64,000 nucleotides of DNA from contig NZ_BIFW01000002.1 in the NCBI RefSeq assembly GCF_003967595.1, positions 62,001 through 126,000 on the forward strand, written 5' to 3'. Below, piece by piece: positions 8,567 to 17,321 of this stretch (positions are counted from its first letter, which is position 1; the number at the start of each line of letters is the position of its first letter). Source of the DNA: Companilactobacillus musae (GTDB lineage Bacteria > Bacillota > Bacilli > Lactobacillales > Lactobacillaceae). Made by a program: the position numbers and the translations under genes. The notes under the pieces were generated by a model. It saw nothing but the letters and a program-made list of their open reading frames with translations. It had not been told where the DNA came from and ran no database searches.

Positions 8567-8611
8567 AAATCCCAGTATGACAACCATTTTGGTCATCATA
8601 CTGGGATTTTT
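8567..8611. terminator. Bidirectional terminator between pstB and pyruvate oxidase (family 1)
   Basis: ATCCCAGTATGA and TCATACTGGGAT are perfect 12-bp arms with an inner ACC/GGT pairing; there are A-runs before and T-runs after. It can end both the pst operon (plus) and pox (minus). Related in sequence plan to 3760, 10563 and 31050. Confidence 0.88.
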
Positions 8612-8680
8612 GTGTAGAATTTAAATTCTGTTTTGTACTGTTCTCAATTATCTTATTAAATAGTTTAAATATGTCTAACG

Positions 8681-10441
8681 CTAATCATTATCTCCTTGAG
8701 ATCTCAAAATCTCACCAAGTGAAGGTTGCTCTTTAACATCAATATGATACTTCTTAGCATAAGCATCTACTGCTTCTTGACCATATAGTTTAGGATCTAG
8801 AGGCATGAAGGCAGTTGCTACAGGATCATCTTGCTTAATAACAGCATTAACAACGATTGGTTTCTTGTTGCCACTTGCTTGCAACTCTTTGATTTTGTCA
8901 AATGTTTCATTAACATCTTTAATAGACTTGACCGTAAAACCAATACCACCAAGACCCTCAGCTACTTTAGCCCAGTCGGCACCTGTTAAATCAACCCCAT
9001 ACAAATGTTGTTTTGATGCAACTTGTTCATAATAAATAAAACCAAGTCTTTCATTTGAAAGTACAACATTAACAACTGGCAAACCATATCTGGCTTCAGT
9101 AATTAAATCAGGAGCAACCATTGAAAAACCACCATCACCTGAAAGAGTCCAAGCCTGAGCATCAGGAACACTCAAAGCTCCAGCCAATCCAGCTGGTAAA
9201 CCAAAGCCCATCGTGGCAAACAATCCAGAAATAGCAAAACGTTGATTATGATTCATTGGCAAACCACGGACACCAAATTCTGACACATTACCAGTATCAA
9301 CTCCATACGTATCATTAGGTCCAGCCATTTCGGCAATTTTATTTGTAATGGTTTCTGGATTTAATCCGTCACTATCATCTTTAGCCAACTTATCAAGCCA
9401 TTTGTCCCAATTTGCTTTATTTTCTTGATTTGCTTTCAACCAAAGACCCGCAGGGATCGTTTCCTTGGTATCAATTAAAGCTTGTAAATAACTTTTGGCA
9501 TCAGCAATAACTGCATAGTCAACGTCAACTGTTTTACCAATATCGTAAGCATTATTATTTACATCAATGATTTTGACATTCTCAGGCCAGAATCTAGCAA
9601 ATGGAAATTCAGAGCCAATGAATAGAATCAAATCAGTATGTTGCAATGCTTCAAATCCAGACTTGCTGCCTAAACGGCCAAAAGTGCCAATAAAGTTTGA
9701 ATGATCAGTACTAATAACTCCAGTCGCTGGTACAGTATTCATAACTGGAATATTGAATTGCTCTGAGAATTTGGTCAAAACATCCTTAGCACCCAGTAAA
9801 CCACGTCCAGCATAAACTAAAGGATGCTTAGCTTCTTTTAACATCTTCAAGGTATTCTTAACGTCTTCTGGATTGATAGTTTGTGAATAAGTATTTTTAA
9901 CAATCTTAGGCGTCTTAGCAGGCACATAATCAATTTCTTTTGTTGTCAAATCTTCTGGCAAAATGACAACTGCCACACCACTTTGACGATATGCTTCACG
10001 AATGGCTTGATTAATAACATAAGGGATCTGTTCAGCCGTTGTAACCGTACGATTATAAACAGCTACATCTGAGAACATAGGTCCTTCATCCATTTCTTGG
10101 AAGTAATTTGTATTCATATTTTCTTGTGGAACTTGTCCTACTAAAGCAAGCATTGGAACATGATCCATCTTGGCATCATACAATCCGTTGAATAAATGCG
10201 TTGCCCCAGGACCAGCGGATCCAAAAGCAACTCCAATCTTACCAGTAAATTTGGCATCAGCAGAGGCCGCAATTGCACCTACTTCTTCATGACGAACTTG
10301 AATATATTTAACTTTATCTTTCTCCAAATAAAGTCCTTCGACAGTATGGTTAATCGACCCACCGGGAACACCATAGATATGATCAACGCCCCAATCTTCT
10401 AAAACTTTTACTAAAGCCTGTCCAGCTATCATTTTTGTCAT
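8681..10441 (-). CDS. pox: Pyruvate oxidase (phosphate- and ThDP-dependent)
   Basis: The 586-aa enzyme converts pyruvate, phosphate and O2 to acetyl phosphate, CO2 and H2O2, an aerobic energy route in lactobacilli. The three-domain ThDP layout is visible: an N-terminal PYR domain with YGVPGGSINH and the RHEE catalytic glutamate near residue 52, a central FAD-binding domain, and a C-terminal PP domain with GDGGFSMVAPDL near residue 435. Sequence agrees closely with Lactobacillus plantarum POX as I recall it. ATG start; a cre site lies about 59 bp upstream. It is monocistronic, with its terminator at 8567-8611. Confidence 0.93.
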   Translation of the reverse strand: MTKMIAGQALVKVLEDWGVDHIYGVPGGSINHTVEGLYLEKDKVKYIQVRHEEVGAIAASADAKFTGKIGVAFGSAGPGATHLFNGLYDAKMDHVPMLALVGQVPQENMNTNYFQEMDEGPMFSDVAVYNRTVTTAEQIPYVINQAIREAYRQSGVAVVILPEDLTTKEIDYVPAKTPKIVKNTYSQTINPEDVKNTLKMLKEAKHPLVYAGRGLLGAKDVLTKFSEQFNIPVMNTVPATGVISTDHSNFIGTFGRLGSKSGFEALQHTDLILFIGSEFPFARFWPENVKIIDVNNNAYDIGKTVDVDYAVIADAKSYLQALIDTKETIPAGLWLKANQENKANWDKWLDKLAKDDSDGLNPETITNKIAEMAGPNDTYGVDTGNVSEFGVRGLPMNHNQRFAISGLFATMGFGLPAGLAGALSVPDAQAWTLSGDGGFSMVAPDLITEARYGLPVVNVVLSNERLGFIYYEQVASKQHLYGVDLTGADWAKVAEGLGGIGFTVKSIKDVNETFDKIKELQASGNKKPIVVNAVIKQDDPVATAFMPLDPKLYGQEAVDAYAKKYHIDVKEQPSLGEILRSQGDND

Positions 10442-10499
10442 ATTTTCACTTTCCTTCCGAAAAATTAAATCAACAATCTATGTAACTATATAAGTTGCT

Positions 10500-10513
10500 T
10501 GCAAACGTTATCA
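10500..10513 (+). promoter_or_regulatory. cre site upstream of pyruvate oxidase
   Basis: TGCAAACGTTATCA matches the cre consensus TGWAANCGNTNWCA at 13 of 14 positions. Its place just upstream of pox fits repression of aerobic pyruvate oxidation by CcpA while glucose is present, which is known for lactobacillar pox genes. cre sites work in either orientation. Confidence 0.65.
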
Positions 10514-10562
10514 TCGAATACTTTGCCGAAAAAATCAAACAATTAATCTTATTCTATTCCAA

Positions 10563-10614
10563 TAAAAAATCCCCATGTGGTAACCATTTTATGATCACTG
10601 CATGAGAATCTTTT
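10563..10614 (-). terminator. Terminator of the small membrane protein gene (family 1)
   Basis: An imperfect hairpin between A- and T-rich flanks. Read on the minus strand, the 5' arm CTCATGCAGTGATCA and the 3' arm TGGTTACCACATGGGGAT are close copies of the terminator at 3760-3811. It ends the gene at 10658-10903. Confidence 0.75.
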
Positions 10615-10657
10615 ATTACCGGAAATTAAACAATTCTTTCCACTCTCTTTTTTACTA

Positions 10658-10903
10658 TTAATTATTAAAAAATTGTGATACTACCAAGAAAACTATTCCA
10701 CCGACTATTACCCCGATACCGATAATCAAATAATTCCATAATCCTAAACCCCCTAATAGAATTAAAATAATTCCGATTATTGGATGATGTAACAAAGCAA
10801 TTCCCGTTTTAATAAATAACCAAATAATAACAAGAATCGCCACTCCAATAGCAATCAACAAAGGTGCTGAACTACTGGAGCTGGCTGCCATTAATGTAAG
10901 CAT
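10658..10903 (-). CDS. Small hydrophobic membrane protein of unknown function
   Basis: An 81-aa protein consisting almost only of hydrophobic stretches: a short Ser-rich N-terminus, then two or three membrane helices separated by the LLHHPIIG and GLWN turns. It has an ATG start preceded by a strong AAAAGGAGG site and its own downstream terminator, which supports a real gene. I do not recognise a family. It is not obviously linked in function to pox or to the PAP2 phosphatase on the other side. Confidence 0.7.
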   Translation of the reverse strand: MLTLMAASSSSSAPLLIAIGVAILVIIWLFIKTGIALLHHPIIGIILILLGGLGLWNYLIIGIGVIVGGIVFLVVSQFFNN

Positions 10904-11095
10904 TTTGAGCCTCCTTTTCGTAGAGTTGATTATATCATTAATGGAAACAAAGCGTATATTATTTCGTATGATTAAATATCTTTAAAAAATATAACTAATT
11001 CACTGTAAATGTTATGAAAATAATATTACAATCAAAGCTTAAAGCAAATGATGAGAGATTGTTTCTTATCATTTTTGTCACAAAGGAGTTTTATT

Positions 11096-11761
11096 TTGAT
11101 ATTTAAACAAAATAATCATAGAAAATCACTCTCCATAATCTATGTAGCTATTTTCTTTTTATTAGAAATAATGATTGTATCTAATAATTCATTTATTTTA
11201 GGAATTGATCATTCAATTCAACATACTTTTAGTTCCATCGTCTCGCCTATTAATACTAAAATCTTTTCTGCTATTACTTTTTTAGGTAGTCCTATTATGG
11301 ACGTCATATATCTATTAATAATCATGTTTCTTTTATATAAGCATGGTAAAAAAGATTCCAGTCTTTGGATTGGCTTCATTTTGATCAGTGGAAATATTAT
11401 TTCATTTTTAGTTAAAATAACCGTTAGACGTCAACGTCCTCTGGATAAAATCATCCCTGCATCAGGTTACAGTTTTCCCAGTGGTCATACTTTTGGCACA
11501 ACACTAGTGGTTTTGACACTAATATTTCTTGTTTTACCTTACATAAAAAAACAATCTACACGACAGATTCTTACTATTATTTTAATTATCTGGCTAATTA
11601 TTGTAGCCATTTCAAGAATTTACCTACGTGGTCATTTCCCAAGTGATGTTATTGGTAGTGCTTTATTAGCAGGCACTTGGTGGGAATGCTGTGAACTATT
11701 ATATTTAAGATATTATGATTCCATAGCCAATATTCTGAAATTAGAAAATCACAATGATTAG
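11096..11761 (+). CDS. PAP2-family membrane phosphatase
   Basis: The predicted 221-aa protein has about six membrane helices and the three phosphatase motifs of the PAP2 superfamily: K-TVRRQRP, the SFPSGH motif, and SRIYLRGHFPSDV with the catalytic His and Asp. Such enzymes dephosphorylate lipid phosphates or undecaprenyl pyrophosphate at the outer membrane face. I chose TTG at 11096, because AAAGGAG lies 7 bp upstream at 11082; the in-frame ATG at 11048 has no ribosome-binding site and would add 16 unlikely residues. Substrate unknown. Monocistronic, ending at the terminator at 11791. Confidence 0.88.
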   Translation: MIFKQNNHRKSLSIIYVAIFFLLEIMIVSNNSFILGIDHSIQHTFSSIVSPINTKIFSAITFLGSPIMDVIYLLIIMFLLYKHGKKDSSLWIGFILISGNIISFLVKITVRRQRPLDKIIPASGYSFPSGHTFGTTLVVLTLIFLVLPYIKKQSTRQILTIILIIWLIIVAISRIYLRGHFPSDVIGSALLAGTWWECCELLYLRYYDSIANILKLENHND

Positions 11762-11790
11762 AAATCGAGTATATTGATATACTCAATAAT

Positions 11791-11868
11791 AAAAAAATAG
11801 CGTTTATTCAGAGTTGCCGATACACAATCCATAATGTGTACCCTATCTCTAAATAAACGCTATTTTTT
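11791..11868. terminator. Bidirectional terminator between PAP2 and phnW (family 2)
   Basis: Long stem AAATAGCGTTTATT / AATAAACGCTATTT with an inner hairpin (TACACA/TGTGTA) and T-runs on both sides. The phnW stop codon (11867-11869) lies inside the 3' flank. Its outer stem resembles the terminator at 37964. Confidence 0.85.
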
Positions 11869-12958
11869 ATCTATTAATAATCTCTTTAATTGCTACAAGT
11901 AATTTAGTAATATCCTCATCATAAACTTCTCCAATATTACCAATTCTAAAAGTTGGTACTTGAGAAATCTTACCAGGATAAATTACGAATCCATCGCTCT
12001 TTAACTCTTGATAAAATTCATGGAAGTCAAAATCATCACTAGGATAAATAAAAGATGTAATTATTGGCGATTGATATTTTTCATCAATCAATACTTTAAA
12101 TCCAAGCTCTTCCATTCCTCCAGCCAAATGTTTTTGGTTATTAACATAACGTTGATGACGAGCTACTACTCCACCTTCTTGAGCCAACTCTTGAAGGGCT
12201 TCATAAAAAGCATGTACTACGTGAGTTGGTGAAGTAAAACGCCATTTTCCGTTATTTTGTTCCATTTCAGCATATTGATCGTAAAGATCCAACGATAATG
12301 TTCTAGCAGTTCCTTTAGTTGCTTCTAAAACATTCTTTCTAGCAATTACAAATGAAAATCCTGGAACACCTTGGATACACTTGTTAGAGCTGCTGATCAA
12401 ATAATCAATTTTGTTATCTTTAACATTAATAGGAACCCCACCGAAACTACTCATTGCATCAACAATTGTTACAATACCTCGAGCATTTACTAATGGAATA
12501 ATATCCTCAATAGGATTAAGAACACCTGTCGTTGTTTCACAATGGATCATGGCAAAATGAGTAATATCTGGATACTTATCTAAATATTCGGTCACCAATT
12601 CTAAAGTAATTGGTTCCCTTTCATCCACCACTAAATCCACATGATTAATACCATAAATATCAGCCATTTCACTAATACGTTTACCGTAAGCTCCATTGAT
12701 AGCAATCATTAACTTATCATTTGCTGAGATTGTTGAACTAATGACAGATTCAACTCCATAAGTTCCACTACCTTGAATTGGAACGGCTGTATATTCATCT
12801 GCATTAACTTGAGCAACATCCAATAGTGACTGACGGAATGACTGCGTAATTTTTTTATAATCATCATCCCATGTACAATAGTCAAAATCCATTGCTTGTT
12901 TAACTGTTTCACTTGTTGTTAAAGGTCCTGGTGTTAGGAGCAAATATTTTTCTACCAT
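11867..12958 (-). CDS. phnW: 2-aminoethylphosphonate:pyruvate aminotransferase PhnW
   Basis: This 363-aa PLP enzyme moves the amino group of 2-aminoethylphosphonate to pyruvate, giving phosphonoacetaldehyde and alanine. The N-terminal LLTPGPLTTS motif and SSSNKCIQGVPGFSFV, with the PLP-binding Lys193, are characteristic of PhnW-type class V aminotransferases, as are VDAMSSFGG and HCETTTGVLNP. Its start overlaps the end of phnX by 7 bp, so translation is probably coupled, and PhnX consumes the product. It is the last gene of the six-gene phosphonate operon. Confidence 0.93.
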   Translation of the reverse strand: MVEKYLLLTPGPLTTSETVKQAMDFDYCTWDDDYKKITQSFRQSLLDVAQVNADEYTAVPIQGSGTYGVESVISSTISANDKLMIAINGAYGKRISEMADIYGINHVDLVVDEREPITLELVTEYLDKYPDITHFAMIHCETTTGVLNPIEDIIPLVNARGIVTIVDAMSSFGGVPINVKDNKIDYLISSSNKCIQGVPGFSFVIARKNVLEATKGTARTLSLDLYDQYAEMEQNNGKWRFTSPTHVVHAFYEALQELAQEGGVVARHQRYVNNQKHLAGGMEELGFKVLIDEKYQSPIITSFIYPSDDFDFHEFYQELKSDGFVIYPGKISQVPTFRIGNIGEVYDEDITKLLVAIKEIINR

Positions 12959-13746
12959 TTTTTATCCATCGATTCATTTAAATATTCAATAATTTGAACT
13001 AAATCAAATATACTGTCAATTACAAAATCAGTATCTACTGATTCAAATTCACGTTTCACTGTATTTCTACTAACAAGTTGTTCGTCATTATTTAGTTCAT
13101 CAAATTCAACTTGTGACAATCCCATCAAACTACTGCCTTCGACTATCCCAACCGTTTTAACACCAGCATTTTGACCCTCTTCGATATCAACCAAAGTATC
13201 ACCAACTTTGATGATTTTCTTAGGATCGTCAATATTGAATTTCTTCATTATGTATTGAATCATAGCTGGAGATGGACGTCCTAACCCATTGACGTCTTCA
13301 GAAGTTACAACCAAATCAGGTGTATAGCCTGACTCAGCGGCTTTATTTTGAACAATTTCCATCATCTCAGCAGTATAACCGGTCGTTGTTGCAACTTTGA
13401 TTCCGTATTCTTTAAGATAATTAAAAGTCTTCAATACCCCGGATTTTAACTCTGTACATTCTTTTAAATAATGAAGTAATGCCCTTTGGAAATCTTCGTA
13501 AATCTTTTTACGATCACTTTCTTTAGGCAATTCAGAATACTTCTGTTCCCATTGTTGTTTAACATTATTAAGCTCTAAGATTTTACCAATGTGATCCCAC
13601 TTGGCCATACCCATGTCTCGGCGAATATCCTCATCGCTCAATTCAATCCCGGCATCTTTGAATGCTTTTTTAAATGCGATAACTGGTGCCAAACTGCCGT
13701 AATCAACAGTTGTTCCAGCCCAATCAAAAATAACTGCTTCAATCAT
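12952..13746 (-). CDS. phnX: Phosphonoacetaldehyde hydrolase (phosphonatase) PhnX
   Basis: The 264-aa HAD-superfamily enzyme breaks the C-P bond of phosphonoacetaldehyde, giving acetaldehyde and phosphate. The N-terminal FDWAGTTVDYG carries the nucleophile Asp8 and is diagnostic for phosphonatases. The cap region MGMAKWDHIG holds Lys49, the expected Schiff-base lysine. KVGDTLVDIEEG is the C-terminal acidic HAD motif. It lies between the transport genes and phnW, 17 bp after phnE2, and overlaps phnW by 7 bp. It lets the cell use 2-aminoethylphosphonate as a phosphorus source. Confidence 0.93.
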   Translation of the reverse strand: MIEAVIFDWAGTTVDYGSLAPVIAFKKAFKDAGIELSDEDIRRDMGMAKWDHIGKILELNNVKQQWEQKYSELPKESDRKKIYEDFQRALLHYLKECTELKSGVLKTFNYLKEYGIKVATTTGYTAEMMEIVQNKAAESGYTPDLVVTSEDVNGLGRPSPAMIQYIMKKFNIDDPKKIIKVGDTLVDIEEGQNAGVKTVGIVEGSSLMGLSQVEFDELNNDEQLVSRNTVKREFESVDTDFVIDSIFDLVQIIEYLNESMDKKW

Positions 13747-13763
13747 AAAATTCTCTCCCTAAC

Positions 13764-14621
13764 TTAACGGTTTAAATAAAATCTTCTTATCTTAACCGCA
13801 ATAAACTCAAGTACAAATGTTACTAAAATAACTAGATAAACGATGAAGCCTGTTTCATGAAAATCAAAACTCATTCCACTAGCAACAAATAATTGATACC
13901 CAATACCACCAGCTCCGGCGGCTGCACCAACAGCGATTGCATTAGCAAAATTAATTTCCAAACGAATAAATGTCCAGGAAACAAATGAAGCTACGATGGT
14001 TGGCCAAATGGCTTGAAAGATAATAACCCAAAACTTTGCACCAGTTACTTTTAAAGATTCAATTGTAGAATTATCAATACCTTCAATACTTTCAGAATAA
14101 GCTTTCGTCAGATAAGCGACACTATGAAAACTCAATCCCAATATGGCAGCAGTTGTTCCCAGTCCACAAACGATTGAGAAAATTAGAGCCCAGATAATTG
14201 TGGGAATTGCTCTAATAATAGCCATGACTACTCTTATGCCTGCACCTAGATAGGCATTAGTCAAATTCTTAGAAGCTAAAACCGCAAACAAAAATCCGAA
14301 AACGGCTCCGATGATTGTTGTCAAAATTGAAAGTAATAAACTACTTCCTAATGCTTGGAGTAACAAAGTCACCCCATCAGTTCCCGCATTAGGCTGTAAG
14401 AACATTTGATTCAAAGTCGTTATTAATTCCTTAAAAGCTTGATTAATCTGCACTCCTGCAGTATCTAAATGAGTTAATGTATATCCTGTAATAAGAATTA
14501 ACCCTATAAACACTGCAATTATCATTGTTCTAGATAAGCTCTTCTCATGCAGTTTGATCTCAGGAGAATCAGGCAATTTTGGTTTTTGAATAATAGTATT
14601 AGTTTCTTCGCTATTTATCAT
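13764..14621 (-). CDS. phnE: Phosphonate ABC transporter permease PhnE (second copy)
   Basis: A 285-aa permease with about six membrane helices and a BPD_transp_1 coupling loop (ESLKVTGAKFWVIIFQAIWP). It pairs with the preceding permease to form the channel for phosphonate uptake. Its start overlaps the end of the first phnE by 4 bp. An N-terminal cytoplasmic extension of about 30 polar residues precedes the first helix, as is common in second PhnE subunits. The operon context (phnD, phnC, phnX, phnW) makes a phosphonate substrate very likely. Confidence 0.9.
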   Translation of the reverse strand: MINSEETNTIIQKPKLPDSPEIKLHEKSLSRTMIIAVFIGLILITGYTLTHLDTAGVQINQAFKELITTLNQMFLQPNAGTDGVTLLLQALGSSLLLSILTTIIGAVFGFLFAVLASKNLTNAYLGAGIRVVMAIIRAIPTIIWALIFSIVCGLGTTAAILGLSFHSVAYLTKAYSESIEGIDNSTIESLKVTGAKFWVIIFQAIWPTIVASFVSWTFIRLEINFANAIAVGAAAGAGGIGYQLFVASGMSFDFHETGFIVYLVILVTFVLEFIAVKIRRFYLNR

Positions 14622-15409
14622 AAAATCACCTTCCTAATTTGATTTGAAATAGTTTCTAATCCTATAACAACGATAATAATTGCTAAAACAGTCATTCCTG
14701 CGGCATCAAATCTGAAACTCTTATAGTAAATATCAAAAATAAATCCAATACCCGTACCAGTCAAAATACCAACCAAAGTAGCGTCACGTACGTTATTTTC
14801 AATCATGTATAAAATCCAACTAAGAATACTTGGTAAGATCTGTGGTAATACAGCCTGAAAAATAACCTGGAAATAGTTTGCTCCAGTGGCTTTTAGAGCC
14901 AACATTGTTTCACTGGCTTCATCTTCAATAATTTCCATAAAGGCACGAATCAAATATCCAATAGACATCAATAACAAAGCCAGAAAACCAGTGAAATCAC
15001 TTTGTTTAAAAGAAAATAGTAGAATCATTGACCATGCAACTAAGGGAATATTTCTAAAGAACGAGGCTACTCCACGTACAAGGGTTTGAACAAAACCATT
15101 AATTCCTGTGACCTTTGAACCCAAAAGAGCTACAAAGATAGAAATAATTGCTGCTACTACGGTAGAAGAAATTGCTAATAACACTGTTTGAATAAGTTTT
15201 TGCCAAATTCTAGGTAGATACTCCATAGAGTTAGCCGTAGGTCTGAAGTTGACACCTAACCATGCAAATGCCTTAGGTATTGCAAGTAATCCATTCAAAT
15301 TATCGAATTTTAAAAACCAACTGCCTAATACATAGATACCACCAACGAGTGCGATAATCGTTGTCTGATGCCAACCTTTATGCTTTAAAAATTTTGCAGG
15401 AGATTGCAT
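14618..15409 (-). CDS. phnE: Phosphonate ABC transporter permease PhnE (first copy)
   Basis: This 263-aa membrane permease has about six helices and the coupling loop LALKATGANYFQVIFQAVLPQ. It shares 1 bp with the end of phnC and 4 bp with the start of the second phnE, so the transport genes form a tightly coupled unit. Two different PhnE-type permeases are usual in Gram-positive phosphonate transporters. Role: forms half of the membrane channel for 2-aminoethylphosphonate or related phosphonates. Confidence 0.9.
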   Translation of the reverse strand: MQSPAKFLKHKGWHQTTIIALVGGIYVLGSWFLKFDNLNGLLAIPKAFAWLGVNFRPTANSMEYLPRIWQKLIQTVLLAISSTVVAAIISIFVALLGSKVTGINGFVQTLVRGVASFFRNIPLVAWSMILLFSFKQSDFTGFLALLLMSIGYLIRAFMEIIEDEASETMLALKATGANYFQVIFQAVLPQILPSILSWILYMIENNVRDATLVGILTGTGIGFIFDIYYKSFRFDAAGMTVLAIIIVVIGLETISNQIRKVIL

Positions 15410-16164
15410 TATTCAAGCTCCTTTGTAATATCTTGATCATAAAGTGTTCTCAAAATGTCTTCTGATAACAAATCAGCATTTTCATCGAAAACTAACTTAC
15501 CTTTACGGATACCAATAATTTGATCAGCGTATTTCTTTGCCATATTGATTTGATGAAGATTGGCAATACAAATCAAGTTATATTCTTCAGTAAGATCCTT
15601 TAGTAATTCCATTACATTTTGAGCTGAAGCTGGATCCAAAGAGGCAATTGGTTCATCACATAAGATCACTTTCGGATGTTGAATCAATGAACGGGCAATC
15701 CCAACACGTTGTTTCTGACCACCACTCAATTCAGAACATCTTTGCAAAGCAAAGTTTTCTAATCCTACTTTTTTTAGTAATGACATAGCTTCTTCTTTTT
15801 CTTCTTGGGTATATCTCCCAAAAACACCAGCCAAAGTCGATTTATAACCTAAACGACCGTGCAAAACATTTTCTATTACTGTCAAACGTTCTACTAGATT
15901 GTAGTTTTGAAAAACCATTCCTATTTGACGACGATATTTACGTAACTGCGTTTTATTAGCAGTTCTGATATCATTACCGTCCAAAAGTATTTGACCACCG
16001 TCATCTTTGATAAGCTGATTCAGACTTCTTAAAATAGTTGTCTTACCAGCACCAGAAGGTCCGATGATTGCCACAAATGTACCTGGTTTGATATCAAACG
16101 ATATATTAGTCAAGGCCGGTTTATCTTTTTCATAACTCTTTTGTAAATCTTTAACCTCTAACAT
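15409..16164 (-). CDS. phnC: Phosphonate ABC transporter ATP-binding protein PhnC
   Basis: This 251-aa ATPase powers the PhnE channel. Walker A is GPSGAGKTT, the Q-loop MVFQNYNLVERLTV is typical of PhnC, the signature is LSGGQKQR, Walker B is VILCDEPIASLD, and NLHQI replaces the more usual switch-histidine context as in other PhnC proteins. It starts 12 bp after phnD and ends on the first base of phnE. ATG start behind AGAGAGG. Confidence 0.93.
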   Translation of the reverse strand: MLEVKDLQKSYEKDKPALTNISFDIKPGTFVAIIGPSGAGKTTILRSLNQLIKDDGGQILLDGNDIRTANKTQLRKYRRQIGMVFQNYNLVERLTVIENVLHGRLGYKSTLAGVFGRYTQEEKEEAMSLLKKVGLENFALQRCSELSGGQKQRVGIARSLIQHPKVILCDEPIASLDPASAQNVMELLKDLTEEYNLICIANLHQINMAKKYADQIIGIRKGKLVFDENADLLSEDILRTLYDQDITKELE

Positions 16165-16176
16165 AGGTTACCTCTC

Positions 16177-17220
16177 TTATTTACCAACAAGTTCGTGAGT
16201 AGGTTTATACCAGTCATCATTAACTTTTAGAAGAATTGTCTTATCACTCTTCTTTTGCCACAATGTTGGTGTTTTGCTCTTTCCATCTGAGAATAAATCT
16301 TTGTTATTTGTAAATTCTTTAGTTGTGAAAAGCTTTGTAATAGCATCTGTATCTTTTTCACTCAAGGCCTTCTTATTAACAACGAAAGGTCCATTTTGAA
16401 CAGGTAGAACTGAAATATTAACTAATTCCTTACCCTTAAATTCTGCGAATGGTGCATCAGCATCGTCTCTAACTTTAAATGTTGAACCAACTTTGTCATA
16501 ACCACCTTCTGAAACCTTTAAGAATGGTGTCAAATCGCCATCATCAAAGGCAGCAACATCAGCGTCACCCTTCAATAAGTTGATTGCTGAACCTGGGTGA
16601 GTACTTCCATAAAGAACCTTGCTAAAGAATTTACCACCTTCTGATAGTTCATCTTTGTTCTTTAGTTTGAAATGCTTTTGAATTTCGTCTGTTGGAACGG
16701 CAAAACCAGATGTTGAACTAGCTGAAACAAATGAGATTTTTTCGCCTTTGATCTTATCAATGTCGTACTTGCCATCTTTTTTATATTGATCGGCTTTATC
16801 CTTTGGAACCATTAGGTATGACCAGTAACTAGCACCCTTAGTTGTACCATCAGGACCTGATTGAAGAAGTAAAGGTTCTACTTTACTATTTTGTGCGTGA
16901 GCTTGAATATAACCATCAGCACCCATGAAAGCAAGTTGTGCCTTACCAGATGCAATAGCTTCAATAGCTACGTTGTAATCTGTTGTTGTTTGAATGTTAA
17001 CTTTCTTACCAGTAGCTTTGTGCAATTGTTCTTGCAAAGCCTTACGTGAAGCGGTAAAATTCTTAGCTGATTCATTTGGATAGAAAACCATTGTGATTTC
17101 CTTATTACTATCGCCACCTTGTTTTTCAGAGGCTGAACTCTTTGATGAACAACCTGCTAAAACACCTGTAAGTAGCAAAAATACCCCTAAGATAGCGGTT
17201 AATAATCGCCCTTTTTTCAT
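16177..17220 (-). CDS. phnD: Phosphonate-binding lipoprotein PhnD
   Basis: The 347-aa substrate-binding lipoprotein presents phosphonates to PhnCE. The signal peptide ends in LAGC with Cys24 as the lipidation site. The mature part shows the PhnD-like fold with MVFYPNESA, QLAFMGADGY, a KDKADQYKK segment and YGSTHPGSAINLLKGDADVAAFDDGD, all typical of the phosphonate-binding family. It is the first gene of phnD-phnC-phnE-phnE-phnX-phnW. Its upstream region (17221-17395) is shared with a divergent aldo-keto reductase and contains phased TTTACA-type boxes, so phosphate-starvation control is likely. Confidence 0.92.
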   Translation of the reverse strand: MKKGRLLTAILGVFLLLTGVLAGCSSKSSASEKQGGDSNKEITMVFYPNESAKNFTASRKALQEQLHKATGKKVNIQTTTDYNVAIEAIASGKAQLAFMGADGYIQAHAQNSKVEPLLLQSGPDGTTKGASYWSYLMVPKDKADQYKKDGKYDIDKIKGEKISFVSASSTSGFAVPTDEIQKHFKLKNKDELSEGGKFFSKVLYGSTHPGSAINLLKGDADVAAFDDGDLTPFLKVSEGGYDKVGSTFKVRDDADAPFAEFKGKELVNISVLPVQNGPFVVNKKALSEKDTDAITKLFTTKEFTNNKDLFSDGKSKTPTLWQKKSDKTILLKVNDDWYKPTHELVGK

Positions 17221-17277
17221 AAATAACTCCCAACTTTCTGTATCATTTTTTTGAACAACATAAGATTAACAAAGCAA

Positions 17278-17305
17278 TGTAAAGTAACAATTAATTTTCT
17301 GTAAA
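17278..17305 (-). promoter_or_regulatory. Pho-box-like hexamers upstream of phnD
   Basis: On the minus strand TTTACA occurs at 17305-17300 and again at 17283-17278, exactly 22 bp apart (two 11-bp turns), with a degenerate TTAATT at the intermediate phase. They resemble the boxes at the pst promoter. A convincing -10 is not obvious; TATGTT at 17262-17257 is one candidate. Confidence 0.45.
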
Positions 17306-17321
17306 ATAATCAAATATAGCT

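Noticed and set aside
11048-11095. Upstream ATG for the PAP2 phosphatase
   Set aside because: No ribosome-binding site, while TTG at 11096 has AAAGGAG at the right distance.
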